The notes beneath the pieces are model-generated. The model did no database searches. It was not told the origin of the DNA and was given only the letters and a program-made list of their open reading frames with translations. A stretch of 64,000 nt of DNA from Apoderus coryli (Eukaryota; Arthropoda; Insecta; Coleoptera; Attelabidae), in the NCBI GenBank assembly GCA_911728435.2, contig OU452205.1, positions 19,028,080-19,092,079 on the forward strand. Direction: 5' to 3'. Position numbers and translations under genes: made by a program. Each line of letters opens with the position of its first letter. Within the stretch, counting starts at the first letter, position 1. Positions 22,273-31,662 of the stretch are shown one piece after another.

Positions 22273-22348
22273 TCACACTGCCTGCCGATCACCACTGATG
22301 AGTCGTGGATCGACGAAACGGCCGTCTGGTGGAAGCATGGTAGTGTGA
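22273..22348 (+). ncRNA. Type I hammerhead ribozyme, array 1 unit d
   Basis: Third plus-strand copy, 341 bp after unit c, with intact core, stems and GUC triplet. The adjacent (TC)n tract is slightly longer than in the neighbouring monomers. Confidence 0.87.
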
Positions 22349-22485
22349 AATAAATTTCCAACATAACTTAAAGTCTTGTTGCTTTATGTAACAAGCAATT
22401 CTTATTATTGTCGATTTCTAAGAAATCTTCAAGTAAAAAATCTGCGTCGACGGTAGCGGTTTTTTGTAGAATACCCCATTATTTT

Positions 22486-23058
22486 TTAAGGTAGCGAGAT
22501 CGCGTTAACAGGTTTGTGAACAATTCTGTTTCGGTAATGATATTTAATGTTTTTTATAATACCCTCGTCCATAAGTTGCAATTTAGAGGTCAGGTTTGCT
22601 TGATAAAAGGTCAGTTGAATATTCGTTAATTTTTTACTTACACTAACGCTTGCACTCTCGCCAGACACCGTTTTCAAAACAATCACATTGCGAGTCTTCC
22701 AAGCACTCAACCACCCTTCACTAGCTTGAAAATTAACGTGGTTAAATTCTTTAGCAAATTCTAGAGCCTTTTGCTTTATTAAATTTCCCGATATTGGTAC
22801 GTTTTGATGCGTACGTGCCACTTGAAACCATCGTAAAACTGCTTCATTTACATCCTCGTAAGAACACACCCGTACTCGTTTTCGACTGCTTGGACCATTA
22901 GTTTTCTTGATGATCGTTTCGCGAGTTTTTACTATCAGAGATACACAAGTTGGGGAAACACCTAATTTTGCAGCAACATCAGTTTTTTTGCAGCCTTTAT
23001 CAACTTCCTCCAAACCTTTAATTTTCTCAGCTAAACTTAAACACCCCCGCTTGGACAT
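22486..23058 (-). pseudogene. Tigger/pogo transposase, DNA-binding domain fused to C-terminal tail
   Basis: Starts MSKRGCLSLAEKIKGLEEVD. Residues 5-55 form the CENP-B N-terminal helix-turn-helix (CKKTDVAAKLGVSPTCVSLI), and residues 70-130 the Tc5/CENP-B DNA-binding domain (NVPISGNLIKQKALEFAKEF, then FQASEGWLSAWKTRNVI). After VSGESASVSVSK the protein jumps directly to NIQLTFYQANLTSKLQLMDE and GIIKNIKYHYRNR, the far end of the DDE domain (normally NTTSKLQPMDQG). Roughly 200 catalytic residues are missing without breaking the frame. The result is an uninterrupted 190-residue protein with DNA-binding modules and no catalytic core. Confidence 0.85.
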
Positions 23059-23059
23059 A

Positions 23060-23456
23060 TTACGTGATTCTTAAACAAAAACCAACTGAACCTAAATTTG
23101 CGATTTACTACGCCTCGACTATAAAATGGGTTAAGAATTCCACAGGTGTCTCACAGAAATCTACCTGCTTTATTTGCCTACCATTAGGCGATACGAACGC
23201 GTTAAGAACATTTTCAAAATAATGCTATATAAAAATGTAAATGGGAAACCCAAAAAGGCCAAGATCTCAATAAATGCATAAACATTTATACATAAAAGTC
23301 CAGCAAAAATTTTATTATATAGAGTGCTACGAATTTTAAAGATTCACTATATGCAGGTCATTTTAAATTAAATGCATTAAAATATTCTAGGTCTTGAAAA
23401 AATTGCACTGTAAAGAGTTTTTCACAATATAGAGTTTCATATAAACAGTGTCGACT
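23060..23456. other. 5' untranslated side of the Tigger element
   Basis: Lies between the transposase start codon (minus, 23,058) and the probable terminal repeat near 23,457. AT-rich; a TTTTTCACAATATAGAG segment near the end is a probable sub-terminal repeat. No other signal. Confidence 0.45.
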
Positions 23457-24449
23457 GTGCCGGGTGTCCCAAACTCGGGCCTATTGTATGAAAACGGGAT
23501 AAGATATTAAAAATCATTTGATGTGGTACAAATTGTGTTGCATTTATCAGTATTATTTTTCCACGAACATACCTATGTTTTGCCACATTCCGAAAGGTCT
23601 AATTTTTCTAAATACTTTTTTACTAATACATTTTTTTCTATCTTCATCCGCTAAAAAGCCAGAGTGCCAAAACTGGCAAAAAAATAGTATTAAAATATAA
23701 TTTAACATAGCCATGTCAAATCAAATGCTCCATGAAAAACAATTATTCTGTCACATTACTAGTGACAATTCTTGTCAAAATAATAAAGAATTAATTGTCA
23801 ATACGATACAGAAAGTAATAACAGGTAGGTACTTATTTACATCGTGGTTATAACAAAAATGTTTTCGACACAATAATAACTTTAAAATTGCTTTCCATAT
23901 AGCATTTGATGGTTTACATGGTTAAGTCAAATATCTTGAAAAACATTTTTTTGTTCATAAAATCATATATTTTCGTTTGTCGAGAACACTTTTTTGGTAT
24001 AGACTTTGTAAATAATTACCTTCCGTTTATAGTATTCATTATTTTGACAATTAAATAATAATTATTTTGAACAGTTGTCACTAATAATCAAACAGAATAA
24101 TTGTTTTGCATGGAGCACTTGATTGGTAACATGGCTCAATTAAATAATATTTAATTTTTTTTTTGTGTGGGCGAGCTAACTTTTTAACGAAAGGAGATAA
24201 AAAATTTTTTTTTCGAAAAGTGTTTGAAAAAAAATAGATATTTTCGATTGTAGCAAAATACAGGTATGTTCGTAGAAAAATAACATTGACGACGTCATTT
24301 TCTCCATTGTGCGAAATTGGCAAATAATATTTTGCTTTCCCAAAATGGACCTTAGCGCAACTCAATTTAGCGCTTTAAAAAGATTTTTATTATCTTATCT
24401 GGTTTTCATAAAATAGGCCTGGGGCGCCGAGTTTGGGACACCCTGTACA
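23457..24449. mobile_element. Foldback DNA element with GGGTGTCCCAAACTCGG ends
   Basis: The left end GCCGGGTGTCCCAAACTCGG (23,459) and right end CCGAGTTTGGGACACCCTGT are inverted. The similarity continues inward for about 200-280 bp per arm (GCCTATT.TATGAAAAC, GATAAGATA, TTATTTTTC.ACGAACATACC, CTATTTTTTT). The middle, about 23,720-24,100, holds a shorter inverted pair, TTTTGACAATTAAATAATAA against TTGTCAAAATAATAAAGAAT. No transposase seen. It abuts the Tigger end. Confidence 0.7.
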
Positions 24450-24689
24450 ATAGAAAAACTTTTCAATTTGTTTAGTTTTTTAGAATGGTTTCATGAAAAT
24501 ATTGCATAGGGTGGTTTCAATTTATTTGATCAGGTTTTCAACTATTTTTTCAGAGTGAATTTTTTTTTATTATTTTTTTTTTTTTATTTCAAAGTATAAC
24601 CCTCATTAGATTAGTTGTCTCAGGAAATTATTGCACACGGTGGCTCAAAAGTGATCAGGTTTTCAACAATTTTTTAGAGTGACAATACT
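24450..24689. other. T-rich non-coding DNA
   Basis: Contains two diverged copies of a short segment (AGGGTGG.TTCAA...TTGATCAGGTTTTCAAC..TTTTT at about 24,508 and 24,638), the remains of a small tandem duplication, and a run of T at about 24,560-24,580. Confidence 0.5.
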
Positions 24690-24893
24690 TTTTAGGGGAA
24701 GCCTATACCTTTCCTTGTCTAACATTTCACCATAATATGATTATTTATTTCAAAATAATACATATAACGCCATCTACTAAATCCGGCTTGTCGGTATTTC
24801 TAATAGATGTAGCTGGTATCGAGGCTGAACAAAAACGAGTTTGATGTGCCATATACGCTGACTATCTATTGTGTACATTAATCTTTGACAAAA
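24690..24893. repeat. Dispersed repeat copy ending in ATCTATTGTGTACATTAATC
   Basis: Matches the minus strand of 52,058-52,260 in the blocks CCTTGTCTAACATT, ATGATTATTT, ACATATAACGCCATCTAC, TTTCTAATAGATGTAGCT, CCATATACGCTGA and CTATTGTGTA.ATTAATCTTTG. The first part also occurs at 15,930-16,050. An abundant interspersed family, probably a DNA element with these terminal blocks. Confidence 0.7.
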
Positions 24894-24894
24894 C

Positions 24895-26532
24895 TAACGA
24901 CTTTATATCTCCCGCACCAATCGGAAAGGTTCTATATTGATTTACTATTTCCGGATTTAAATTACTTCCGGTTATACCGGAAGTAACCACCTACTCTGTT
25001 ATTTTAAATGGAATGACCACACTTTTAATTTTTTTCTCAGATTCCCTATAAAATTTAGAAGCCACTTTGTTAAGCGTTCCTTATAGCAAAACCTAATAGA
25101 TTTTTTCCTACAATTTTTTTTTGTGTAAAAGTTGACGTTTTTCGACTTCTAGAAATTTTTTTATATTTTTATGATTCTTTCGTTCCAGCAAACAAAATTT
25201 TAGAATACAATAGAGGGAATACTGAGTATACAAATTAATGATATAGTCCAAGGTCGTCAAGCAGTCGCAGAACAAAATTTAATTGAATCTAAACTAGAAC
25301 AACGTATTTACTAGGAAAAGTCAATTTCATTATCATCGTTACGTTTACAGAAACGTCAAATATTGACAATTACGTCACTGTTAATATTACTGCAGTTTGT
25401 TGAACATACCAGTTAACTAAGTTGAAGACAATGCAACATAATCACTCGAATTTAGATGTTTTTAATTTGTTTCAAATCTGGGGACAATACAGTCAAGTTA
25501 TTAGGACATGTAACACATTTAATACTCAGAACTCTAACTTACCGTCGTCGATGAAACCAAAGAAATTTAGAAGCCTACAGAGAAGCTTGAAATGTTAAAT
25601 ATTGCACAAAAAATCTAAAGTGTTCAAAATGATTTCCGTTCACTTCTAAACATTTCAGTACTCTTTTATTAGCCTCGTGACTTGTAGCTCGCCGAATTTC
25701 GTCTTTGTCCAAATTCTAAAATTCACGCCTGACCCTTTTTAATAACTCCTCTCGTGTGTTAATTGGTTGTTTTATACACATTATTTTTTATTCTACCCCA
25801 CAGGAAATAGTCCATGGGAGTCATATCGGGGGACCTAGCAGGCAAATTCGACGCACTACTAATATTTCGACTTAAATCTTATAAAATTTCTCTGTCGTCT
25901 TCTAAATTTCTTTGGGTTCATTGACGTTCATTCAAGATATATAGGATTAAACCTGTTACATGTCCTACTAAAAACTTGATTGCACTGCCCATAGATTTGA
26001 AATAAATTAAAAACAGTTCGAGTAATCATGTTGCATTTTCATCAACTTATAGTTATAGTTAGTGGTAATGTTAAACAAGCTGCAGTAATATTAACAATGA
26101 TATAATTGTCAATATTTGACGTTCCTGTATACGTAACGTTGATTATGGCATTTGTCTACTAGACGGTTTCTGCAAATTGCAAATTGTATTATGACAAAAA
26201 TGTTCAAAATTCAAAATATTGAAGAATTGGAAAACGTTAGGTATAGGGAAGTAATATAGATAGCATTAAAAAGGTTATTTTTTGTCTATCGAACGGCATA
26301 GTCGAATATATAGATACCATTCCATTAAAAAAAAAAAGACTTTTCGTAGTAAACACGTGGCTCAAGTTTACATTCAATTAAATCTTGTTCTCGCATAACC
26401 GGAAGTAATATATACCCGGAAATAGTACATCGATATAGAACCTTTCCGATATTACAGAACCCCAAAGCTTTAGCACCATATCTTTCATAGTTCCCGAGAA
26501 CTTTGAGTAGGCCACTCATGATGAATCACCCT
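24895..26532. mobile_element. Long-armed foldback element with transposase remnant
   Basis: The outer blocks ATCGGAAAGGTTCTATAT and ATTACTTCCGGTTAT (about 24,920-24,990) recur inverted at about 26,395-26,455, and the inner blocks GAAACGTCAAATATTGACAA and TGTTAATATTACTGCAG (25,350-25,400) recur inverted at 26,075-26,130. The arms thus span about 600 bp around a centre with an IS630-type transposase tail. The right terminus is TACAGGGTGATTCATCATGA (minus, about 26,513-26,534); the left terminus is truncated. Same design as 2,811-4,680. Confidence 0.7.
25590..25905 (-). pseudogene. IS630-type transposase C-terminal remnant inside foldback
   Basis: The minus strand shows LPARSPDMTPMDYFLWGRIK then NNVYKTTN, the conserved block preceding the third acidic residue, and in shifted frames NLDKDEIRRATSHEANKRVL and VNGNHFEHF, the family's usual C terminus. 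Frameshifts and stops are present. It shows that the surrounding long-armed element was once autonomous or captured part of a transposase. Confidence 0.7.
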
Positions 26533-26770
26533 GTATGTATTATGTCTCACACACCATGCAAGATAAAAAATAATGGCGGGGAAACTGCTTTTCTTAGATA
26601 TTTTTACGTAGAATTCAGTGGCTTCCTAAAAAAAATTTAGGTGCACCGTTTCAGAGAATGTGTCCAAAGTTGGTATTTTTAAAATTGAACACTCTGCATA
26701 TGCCAGATTTTTTTTCTCGATTGCACTGATGTATCATAACCTATATTTTTTGATTTCAAGACAATCCAAT
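26533..26770. other. Non-coding DNA between two repeats
   Basis: No coding similarity. CACTCTGCATATGCCAGATT near 26,690 may be a transposon-end remnant. Confidence 0.35.
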
Positions 26771-27690
26771 ATCACAGTGTTTGATAAACTTTTGTTCAGT
26801 AATAAAAACAGTATTTTCAGAATGAAAACTTACAATGAAAAATTACATCAAAAATATTTAATTGCTGACAAAATTATTTTTTCTACAACTGTCAAAAAAG
26901 AGTGACATTTTTTCACCACTTTGAATATGACAAATGATATTTCGCAAACGCCGATGTGCGAAGTATTTTATTCGCGCACCGGCGTTTGCGAAATACTGCG
27001 TGCACTAACTTTACACGAGCTAAGTACGTAGAATTGAACTTCATTGTAGGTACTAATAATATATGAAAAACAGAAATTGATTCAAACATTCTTAGGTAGG
27101 TATTAAATATTCTTCACAATATTCACGTTAATGGTACAAATATCCTAACAAAACATTTTCACTCACTTTTTCAATTTTTTTAGTTTTACAGCACTGTTTG
27201 AATTGACTGTATGTCCTTTCATACAGCCTCTTGGTCACAGCTTATTGCTCCATTTTACATACTTAATATGTAATTATTAGAAATTACAATAAAAACTAGT
27301 TGTCACCTTTTTGTCAAAATTAAAAAAGCGTATGTGGGTATATTCTACTTTTCATAGTAACGAAATATAGAAGGTATATAATTATTATTAATAATATGAA
27401 TATTCTTTAGAATAGTAATTATTGATGAAACGAAATATCTGCAGTTGTAGAAAAAATGTTGTATATAATATGTATGCGAAGAAATTTCGCGCATTCAACA
27501 AATATTTTGACTCAGCTGCGCATCGTCAAAATAAATTTCTGTCTCAATGCGCGAAATTATCCTTCGCACACTTATTACATAAATAACTATTTTTGACAAC
27601 ATCTTTCTTTTTTCTTTTAAAATAATTTTGATAGGTGTCATATGTCTACTATTTACGAACAATTTTATCCAATACTGGGCGTAAACATAC
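26771..27690. repeat. Dispersed repeat copy A with two strong hairpins
   Basis: Starts GATAAACTTTTGTTCAGTAA and ends near AATACTGGGCGTAAACATAC. The same start is found at 44,798 and the same end at 47,440-47,455, where copy B is split by a satellite. Inside copy A are inverted ends TTTTTCTACAACTGT (26,879) and GCAGTTGTAGAAAAA (about 27,441), and two hairpins with GCGAAAT-rich arms at 26,940-26,998 and 27,474-27,558. No protein is encoded; a non-autonomous DNA element is likely. Confidence 0.6.
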
Positions 27691-27959
27691 CAACCAACTT
27701 GTATTCTCTAGGCTTCAATATAACACTATTATAACACAACAAAATAAGATTACTGAAAAAGAGATGTTTTTGGCAACATCTAGCGTGAGCAGGCAATATG
27801 CCCGGCGAAACACAGTTCACGAACGATGGCCGGACAAGAAGTAACAACTCCAATATATCCTATTGCCAACATGCGCCCGAATTCCCTAGCGGGAGACTTT
27901 TTTTACGAATTGCTTGTTACATAAAGTAACAAGACTTTTAGTTTTGTTGGAAATTTGTT

Positions 27960-28039
27960 TCACACTACCATGCTTATTACACCAGACAGGCCGTTTCGTT
28001 GATCCACAACTCATCAGTGGTGATCGGCAGGCAGTGTGA
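27960..28039 (-). ncRNA. Hammerhead ribozyme, cluster 2 unit a
   Basis: On the minus strand CTGATGA, stem II GTTG/CAAC with loop TGGAT, GAAA, then CGGCCTGTC and TGGTG. Compared with array 1 (GTCG/CGAC) the second pair of stem II changed on both sides, a compensatory substitution keeping the helix. Stem III has one extra base, so pairing there is weaker. The outer stem I helix is kept. Confidence 0.75.
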
Positions 28040-28300
28040 GCCAAATTTCCAACATTTACGAAGAGCTTATACTAGCACGAGAGATGACTGACAACGGGAT
28101 GTTTTTGGTGACATCTAGCATGACCAGGCTATATACCTGGTGAAACACAGTTCACAAACGATGGCCGGACAAGAAGTAACAACTCCATTATATCCTATTA
28201 CCAACACTAGATGCGCCCGAATTCCCTAGCGGGAGGCTTTATTTACGAATTGCTTGTTACATAAAGTAACAAGACCTTTAGTTTTGTTGGAAATTTGATT

Positions 28301-28351
28301 TGCCGTTTCGTTGATGCACAACTCATCAGTGGTGATCGGCAGGCAGTGTGA
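28301..28351 (-). pseudogene. Truncated hammerhead, cluster 2 unit b
   Basis: The minus strand keeps the 5' strand of stem I, CTGATGA, stem II GTTG/CAAC and GAAACGGC, but the sequence then passes directly to ATCAAATTTCC. The cleavage triplet and 3' strand of stem I are deleted, so it cannot self-cleave in cis. Confidence 0.75.
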
Positions 28352-28700
28352 CCCAAATTTCCAACATTTACGAAGAGCTTATAATATCACGAGATATGAC
28401 TGACAAAGAGATGTTTTTGGCGACATCTAGCAGCTCTAGAAACAAATTTCTAACAAAACTGAAAGTCTTGTTACTGTATGTAACAAGCAATTCGTAAATA
28501 AAGCCTCCCGCTAGGAAATTCGGGCGCATCTAGTGTTGGCAATCGGATACAATGAAGTTGTTACTTCTTGTCCGGCCATAGTTTGTGAACTATGTTTCAC
28601 CTGGCATATTGCCTGCTCACATTAGATGTCGCCAAAAACATCTCTTTGTCAGTCATCTCTCGTGCTAGTATAAGCTCTTCGTAAATGGTGGAAATTTGGG

Positions 28701-28777
28701 TCACACTGCCTGCCGATCACCACTGATGAGTTGTGGATCATCGAAACTGCCCGTCTGATAAAAGCATGGTAGTGTCA
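28701..28777 (+). ncRNA. Hammerhead ribozyme, cluster 2 unit c, weakened
   Basis: CTGATGA, stem II GTTG with CATC (one mismatch), GAAA, CTGCCCGTC and TGATA. Core boxes and GUC are kept, but stem II and the inner stem I helix carry mismatches, so activity is doubtful. Confidence 0.6.
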
Positions 28778-28974
28778 ATCAAATTTCCAACAAAGATAAA
28801 AGTCTTGTCACTTTATGTAACAAACAATTCGTAAATAAAGCCTCCTGCTAGGGAATTCGGGCGCATGTGTTGGCAATAGGAACTTGTGAACTGTGTTTCA
28901 CCGGACATATTGCATGCTCACGCTAGATGTCGCCGAAATCATATCTTTGTCAGTCATGTGCTAGTGCTAGTATA

Positions 28975-29028
28975 ACACTGCCTGCCGATCACCACTGATG
29001 AATTGTGGATCAACAAAGCGGCCCGTCC
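28975..29028 (+). pseudogene. Decayed hammerhead, cluster 2 unit d
   Basis: CTGATGAATTGTGGATCAAC is followed by AAAGCGGCCCGTCC: the stem II helix survives (TTG/CAA) but the invariant GAAA is lost, and the 3' strand of stem I is missing because the repeat ends here. Confidence 0.6.
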
Positions 29029-29386
29029 CATTTTCATTGCGCAGGTGAAAGATTATCTTCTTTAATGATAACTAAAGTGTTTTTTTTTAATTACTTTTTT
29101 TTCCCTTGGGTATTAGGTTCGAATTTTGAAATGAAAATTCCTTATTTCATATTTGTAAAAATTGGTTTAACCAAACCATTAAAATTTGTCATTTATTTTT
29201 TTCATCTTTCCTTTCCTGTTATCGACGTTTCGACAATGGTTATTGTCTTCTTCTGGATCTACAATTATATACATTTCCATCTTAGATCATAATGTATTTA
29301 TATTACATATTTTTTTATTCTTAAATAGGACCACAAAAATTCTTAAAATTCCTGGTAGTAAAATTACATGAAAACATCACATTTAA
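29029..29386. other. Non-coding DNA with a minimal hammerhead-like motif on the minus strand
   Basis: At 29,213-29,260 minus: CCAGAAGAAGACAATAACCA then TTGTCGAAACGTCGATAAC. Stem II GACAAT/ATTGTC and the GAAACGTC box fit the PLE-flank hammerhead pattern, but the CTGANGA box reads CAGAAGA, so the core is altered. Ends at the TTAA preceding the THAP transposon. Confidence 0.5.
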
Positions 29387-29764
29387 CCCGGCGACTGTGT
29401 GGTGGGGTATGACATACCCGAGTCATTTGAAAAAGCGCGCCATTTTGTAGTTCATCATTTTAAAATGCCCACTACCTTAATACCTTCCTACAGTTGTATA
29501 ATCAGGTAAATGCAATAAATAAATCAGTATTTACTGATATAACAGAAAGAGCCGACGTAAGTAAAGTCGTCTGGGGTGTCATACACCCATTGAGGTGGGG
29601 GGAGACGCTCTAACGTGGCCAAAAGCGGGTGCAGGTACGCCATATTGGTATACGATATATATCATTTGTCGTGCTTTCAAGTTTATAGTGTTATTTACGA
29701 GTATTTTACAAGTTTATTTAAGTTTTTCGTGTTTTTTTGGACGGTTATTTGACAATATACTATA

Positions 29765-30458
29765 ATGGTGTCCTGTGCTGTGCGTAGTTGCAGTAGTAGA
29801 AGTGAAATCGACCAGAAAATATCAGAAATAACGTTTCATAGGTATTGTACATGGACGTATTTAGGGTTTTTTTTAGGCGAACTTATTAAAACACATTATT
29901 ATAGGAGTCTGGTAGCATTCTCTTTCTGCACTGAACAATTGATACGTGCATTGTAGTTTATTTTTTTTTTAAAAATTCCTTTACTTGATTTCTACTCTCA
30001 AACTCTCTACTTTTTCATCACTTTCTAGCAAAAAAGACCCCTAAATGTGTGTTAAAAACATATTCTGGTTTTTAGATTTCCTAAAGATCCTGCTCGTAGA
30101 CATATCTGGACAGAATATGTGTCTCGAATTAATTGGATACCAACGAGAAATGTACACAAATATAATTTATCCAGATCATGATTATCTTCCAGGACCAATT
30201 TCTGAATTTTCGAAATTCATTATTGTTTATATTGCTGGATTTGTTGTTTTTAGTTTAAAGAAGCAAATTATTTGCAGAGAATGTCAAGATGTTTTAGACG
30301 TTTGCTTCCAATCCGAAAAGATCATAAAAAATCTTGTAGTAGCTACTAATGAAAAGTTGTCCGCAGGATTCATAATAAACCTTGTTTTAAAGGAATTTGT
30401 AAATAGTAATATTTTTCCTAATTTAGTTGTGCACGGTTTTGATCAAATCAGTGTTTGA
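29765..30458 (+). pseudogene. THAP transposase gene with one intron, internally deleted
   Basis: Exon 1 starts at 29,765 with MVSCAVRSCSSRSEIDQKIS, the first cysteines of a C2CH THAP zinc finger, and runs to CAT-AG at 29,841. A 234-bp intron (29,842-30,075; GTATTG...TTTTTAG) follows. Splicing restores TFHR/FPKDP, then RRHIWTEYVSRINW, a canonical THAP core. The frame then hits a stop near 30,181. Farther on, in another frame, YIAGFVVFSLKKQIICREC (30,213-30,300) resembles the transposase C-terminal end. The catalytic region between is absent. Confidence 0.7.
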
Positions 30459-30965
30459 TAACCATATACATTTACTGATCAAATCTATTGCGACTAAATA
30501 TGTTAATACCAGGATGTATTATTTAAGTAAAAATAAAGTGGATAAGCATAGCGCAACATTTAAATAAAATTGTTTTGTTTAAGGGGTATTAATATATAAT
30601 TTATAAAGTACTAACGTCTTTTATTCCTGGATTTAGGTATCAAATATCAATAATTACCTATATTTAAGTATTTTGTACACTGCATAATATTTCAAAATAA
30701 AGTATAAACCCAAGCTGCAAATTAAAAACAAAAACGTCAACAAAAATAGTTAGTCCGGCTCTGGAGAATTCGCCATATTGGTATGCGCTTACGCCCCACC
30801 CAATGCACCCGTTTCTGTACAATGTAAAATAATGCATATAGCGTCTCCTTATATCTCAATGCATACACCCAACCCACAGGTAATTAAAAAAGTTTTTTTG
30901 CCTTCATCACTGCTATATTTTGCGTAATTCTTGTAAAAATAGATAGAAATAAATTCACCTTTTAA

Positions 30966-31285
30966 ATAAAAATGTGTTTTATTATATTTGAATGTTTTAA
31001 ATGTGTTTGTAAATATAAAGAAAATTGTTTGTTGTTTTATTGATATTGACGTATTGGAATTTGTGTTAGAAAGTAAAGGGAAAAAAAATGTTGTTCAACC
31101 TGAGGAAGTTACTAATTAGTAACGAAACGTCGTTTGTTATCATTTTTGTTTGTTAGTGACGAAAATAAAGATGAATATTTTTATGTATAATAGTTTTGTA
31201 AAGAGGAATTTTTATAAGAACCGAACACCGCAAGAAAAAAGTAAACTGAAAAAAATTAGAATAGCGGTTCAAGAATAATAAAAAA
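30966..31285 (+). repeat. Solo Penelope-like element flank
   Basis: Matches 43,935-44,247 and the inverse of 39,797-40,140: TTTTATTATATTT.AATGTT, AATGTGTTTGTAAATA, GAAAATTGTTTGT, ATTGGAATTTGTGTTAG, the hammerhead-like box, GTGACGAAAATAAA, ATAAGAACCGAACACC, and the outer end AATTAGAATAGCGGTTCAAG. No coding part is attached. It lies inside the THAP transposon, so it arrived after it. This copy shows that the full flank includes the 40-bp outer end that the right PLE copy at 44,248 lacks. Confidence 0.82.
31093..31140 (+). ncRNA. Minimal hammerhead motif in solo PLE flank
   Basis: CTGAGGA (31,100-31,106), stem II GTTAC/GTAAC, GAAA and CGTC with potential cleavage after 31,131. It meets the CUGANGA/GAAA/NUH pattern with a two-pair stem III. 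The CTGAAGA of the other copies is CTGAGGA here, a change at the variable N position. Confidence 0.6.
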
Positions 31286-31662
31286 ATAAATATGTAAAAA
31301 TAGTATTTAAGTTAGTTACTTCTTTGTACAAAACTTATTCCTTTCAGTAATTTTGTGTTTTATTTTTCAAAATGTCTAAGAAAAAAGATATTAATTTTTT
31401 TACTTATATACGGAATTCGCTGATATTTATTTTCTATCAACTAATATAAAACGTGTAAGCCCTTATTCACTCTAATCTTGAACGAAAATTAACTAGTAAA
31501 GTGCAACCAATTACTTGGAGTTATAATATTATAATCTGAAAATATACATATAAAATACAAAATATTTTTTTTATTTTTTGTTTTCGTTTTATCTTACTGG
31601 GGTATGATATACCCCACCACACAAGTTTGTCAATTTTTTGCAGCACACAGTCGCCGGTTTAA

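Larger units (their letters stand above)
20931..22403. mobile_element. Hammerhead-ribozyme repeat array (retrozyme-like) with 13-bp target duplication
   Basis: The array is flanked by ATTATTGTCGATT at 20,918-20,930 and 22,404-22,416, a perfect 13-bp duplication of Tigger sequence. It begins with a (GA)n run and ends in ACAAGCAATTCTT-type sequence. The left 384 bp (to about 21,314) are in minus orientation. The rest, about 1,089 bp, is in plus orientation with monomer starts at about 21,340, 21,681, 22,019 and 22,361 (338-342 bp). Each full monomer holds one type I hammerhead. Small non-autonomous retroelements built from hammerhead-bearing tandem units are known in animals as retrozymes, and this fits that type. 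Confidence 0.85.
20430..23457 (-). mobile_element. Internally deleted Tigger/pogo element, interrupted by ribozyme array
   Basis: The coding strand is minus. The N-terminal HTH region is at 22,486-23,058, the C-terminal tail is split by the hammerhead array at 20,931-22,403 and ends at a stop near 20,819. The right end is probably ACAGTCGACACTGTTTATAT (minus) near 23,440-23,457, typical in style of pogo/Tigger ends (CAGT...). The left end is not clearly located; a TTTTTCACTATATAAAG segment at about 20,508 resembles sub-terminal sequence near 23,415. Tigger elements encode a CENP-B-like transposase acting in the nucleus. Confidence 0.65.
27756..29028. mobile_element. Second hammerhead-repeat cluster, older subfamily
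   Basis: Starts with GAGATGTTTTTGGCAACATC, as the other arrays start. The first two units (27,756-28,436) are minus and the next two (28,437-29,028) plus. Units resemble array 1 throughout (AAGTAACAAGACTTTTAGTT, CCCGCTAGGGAATTCGGGCG, TTACTTCTTGTCCGGCCAT) but with consistent differences and deletions. One hammerhead lacks its cleavage side and the last has lost its GAAA box. No clear target duplication was found, because the right end is truncated within the last hammerhead. Confidence 0.8.
29387..31658 (+). mobile_element. THAP-domain DNA transposon with TTAA target duplication
   Basis: The left end CCCGGCGACTGTGTG (29,387) and right end CACACAGTCGCCGGT (to 31,658) are inverted repeats, each bordered by TTAA (29,383-29,386 and 31,659-31,662). 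A second inverted motif (GTGGTGGGGTATGACATACC and its inverse) lies just inside. TTAA duplications and a THAP-bearing transposase fit the Kolobok superfamily; the AGF-CxxC fragment looks more P/THAP9-like, so I call it only THAP-type. A PLE flank has inserted at about 30,966-31,285. Confidence 0.75.

Noticed and set aside
27756..29028. Target duplication for the second hammerhead cluster
   Set aside because: The left edge resembles the other insertions, but the right edge is truncated inside a hammerhead and no matching flank was found.
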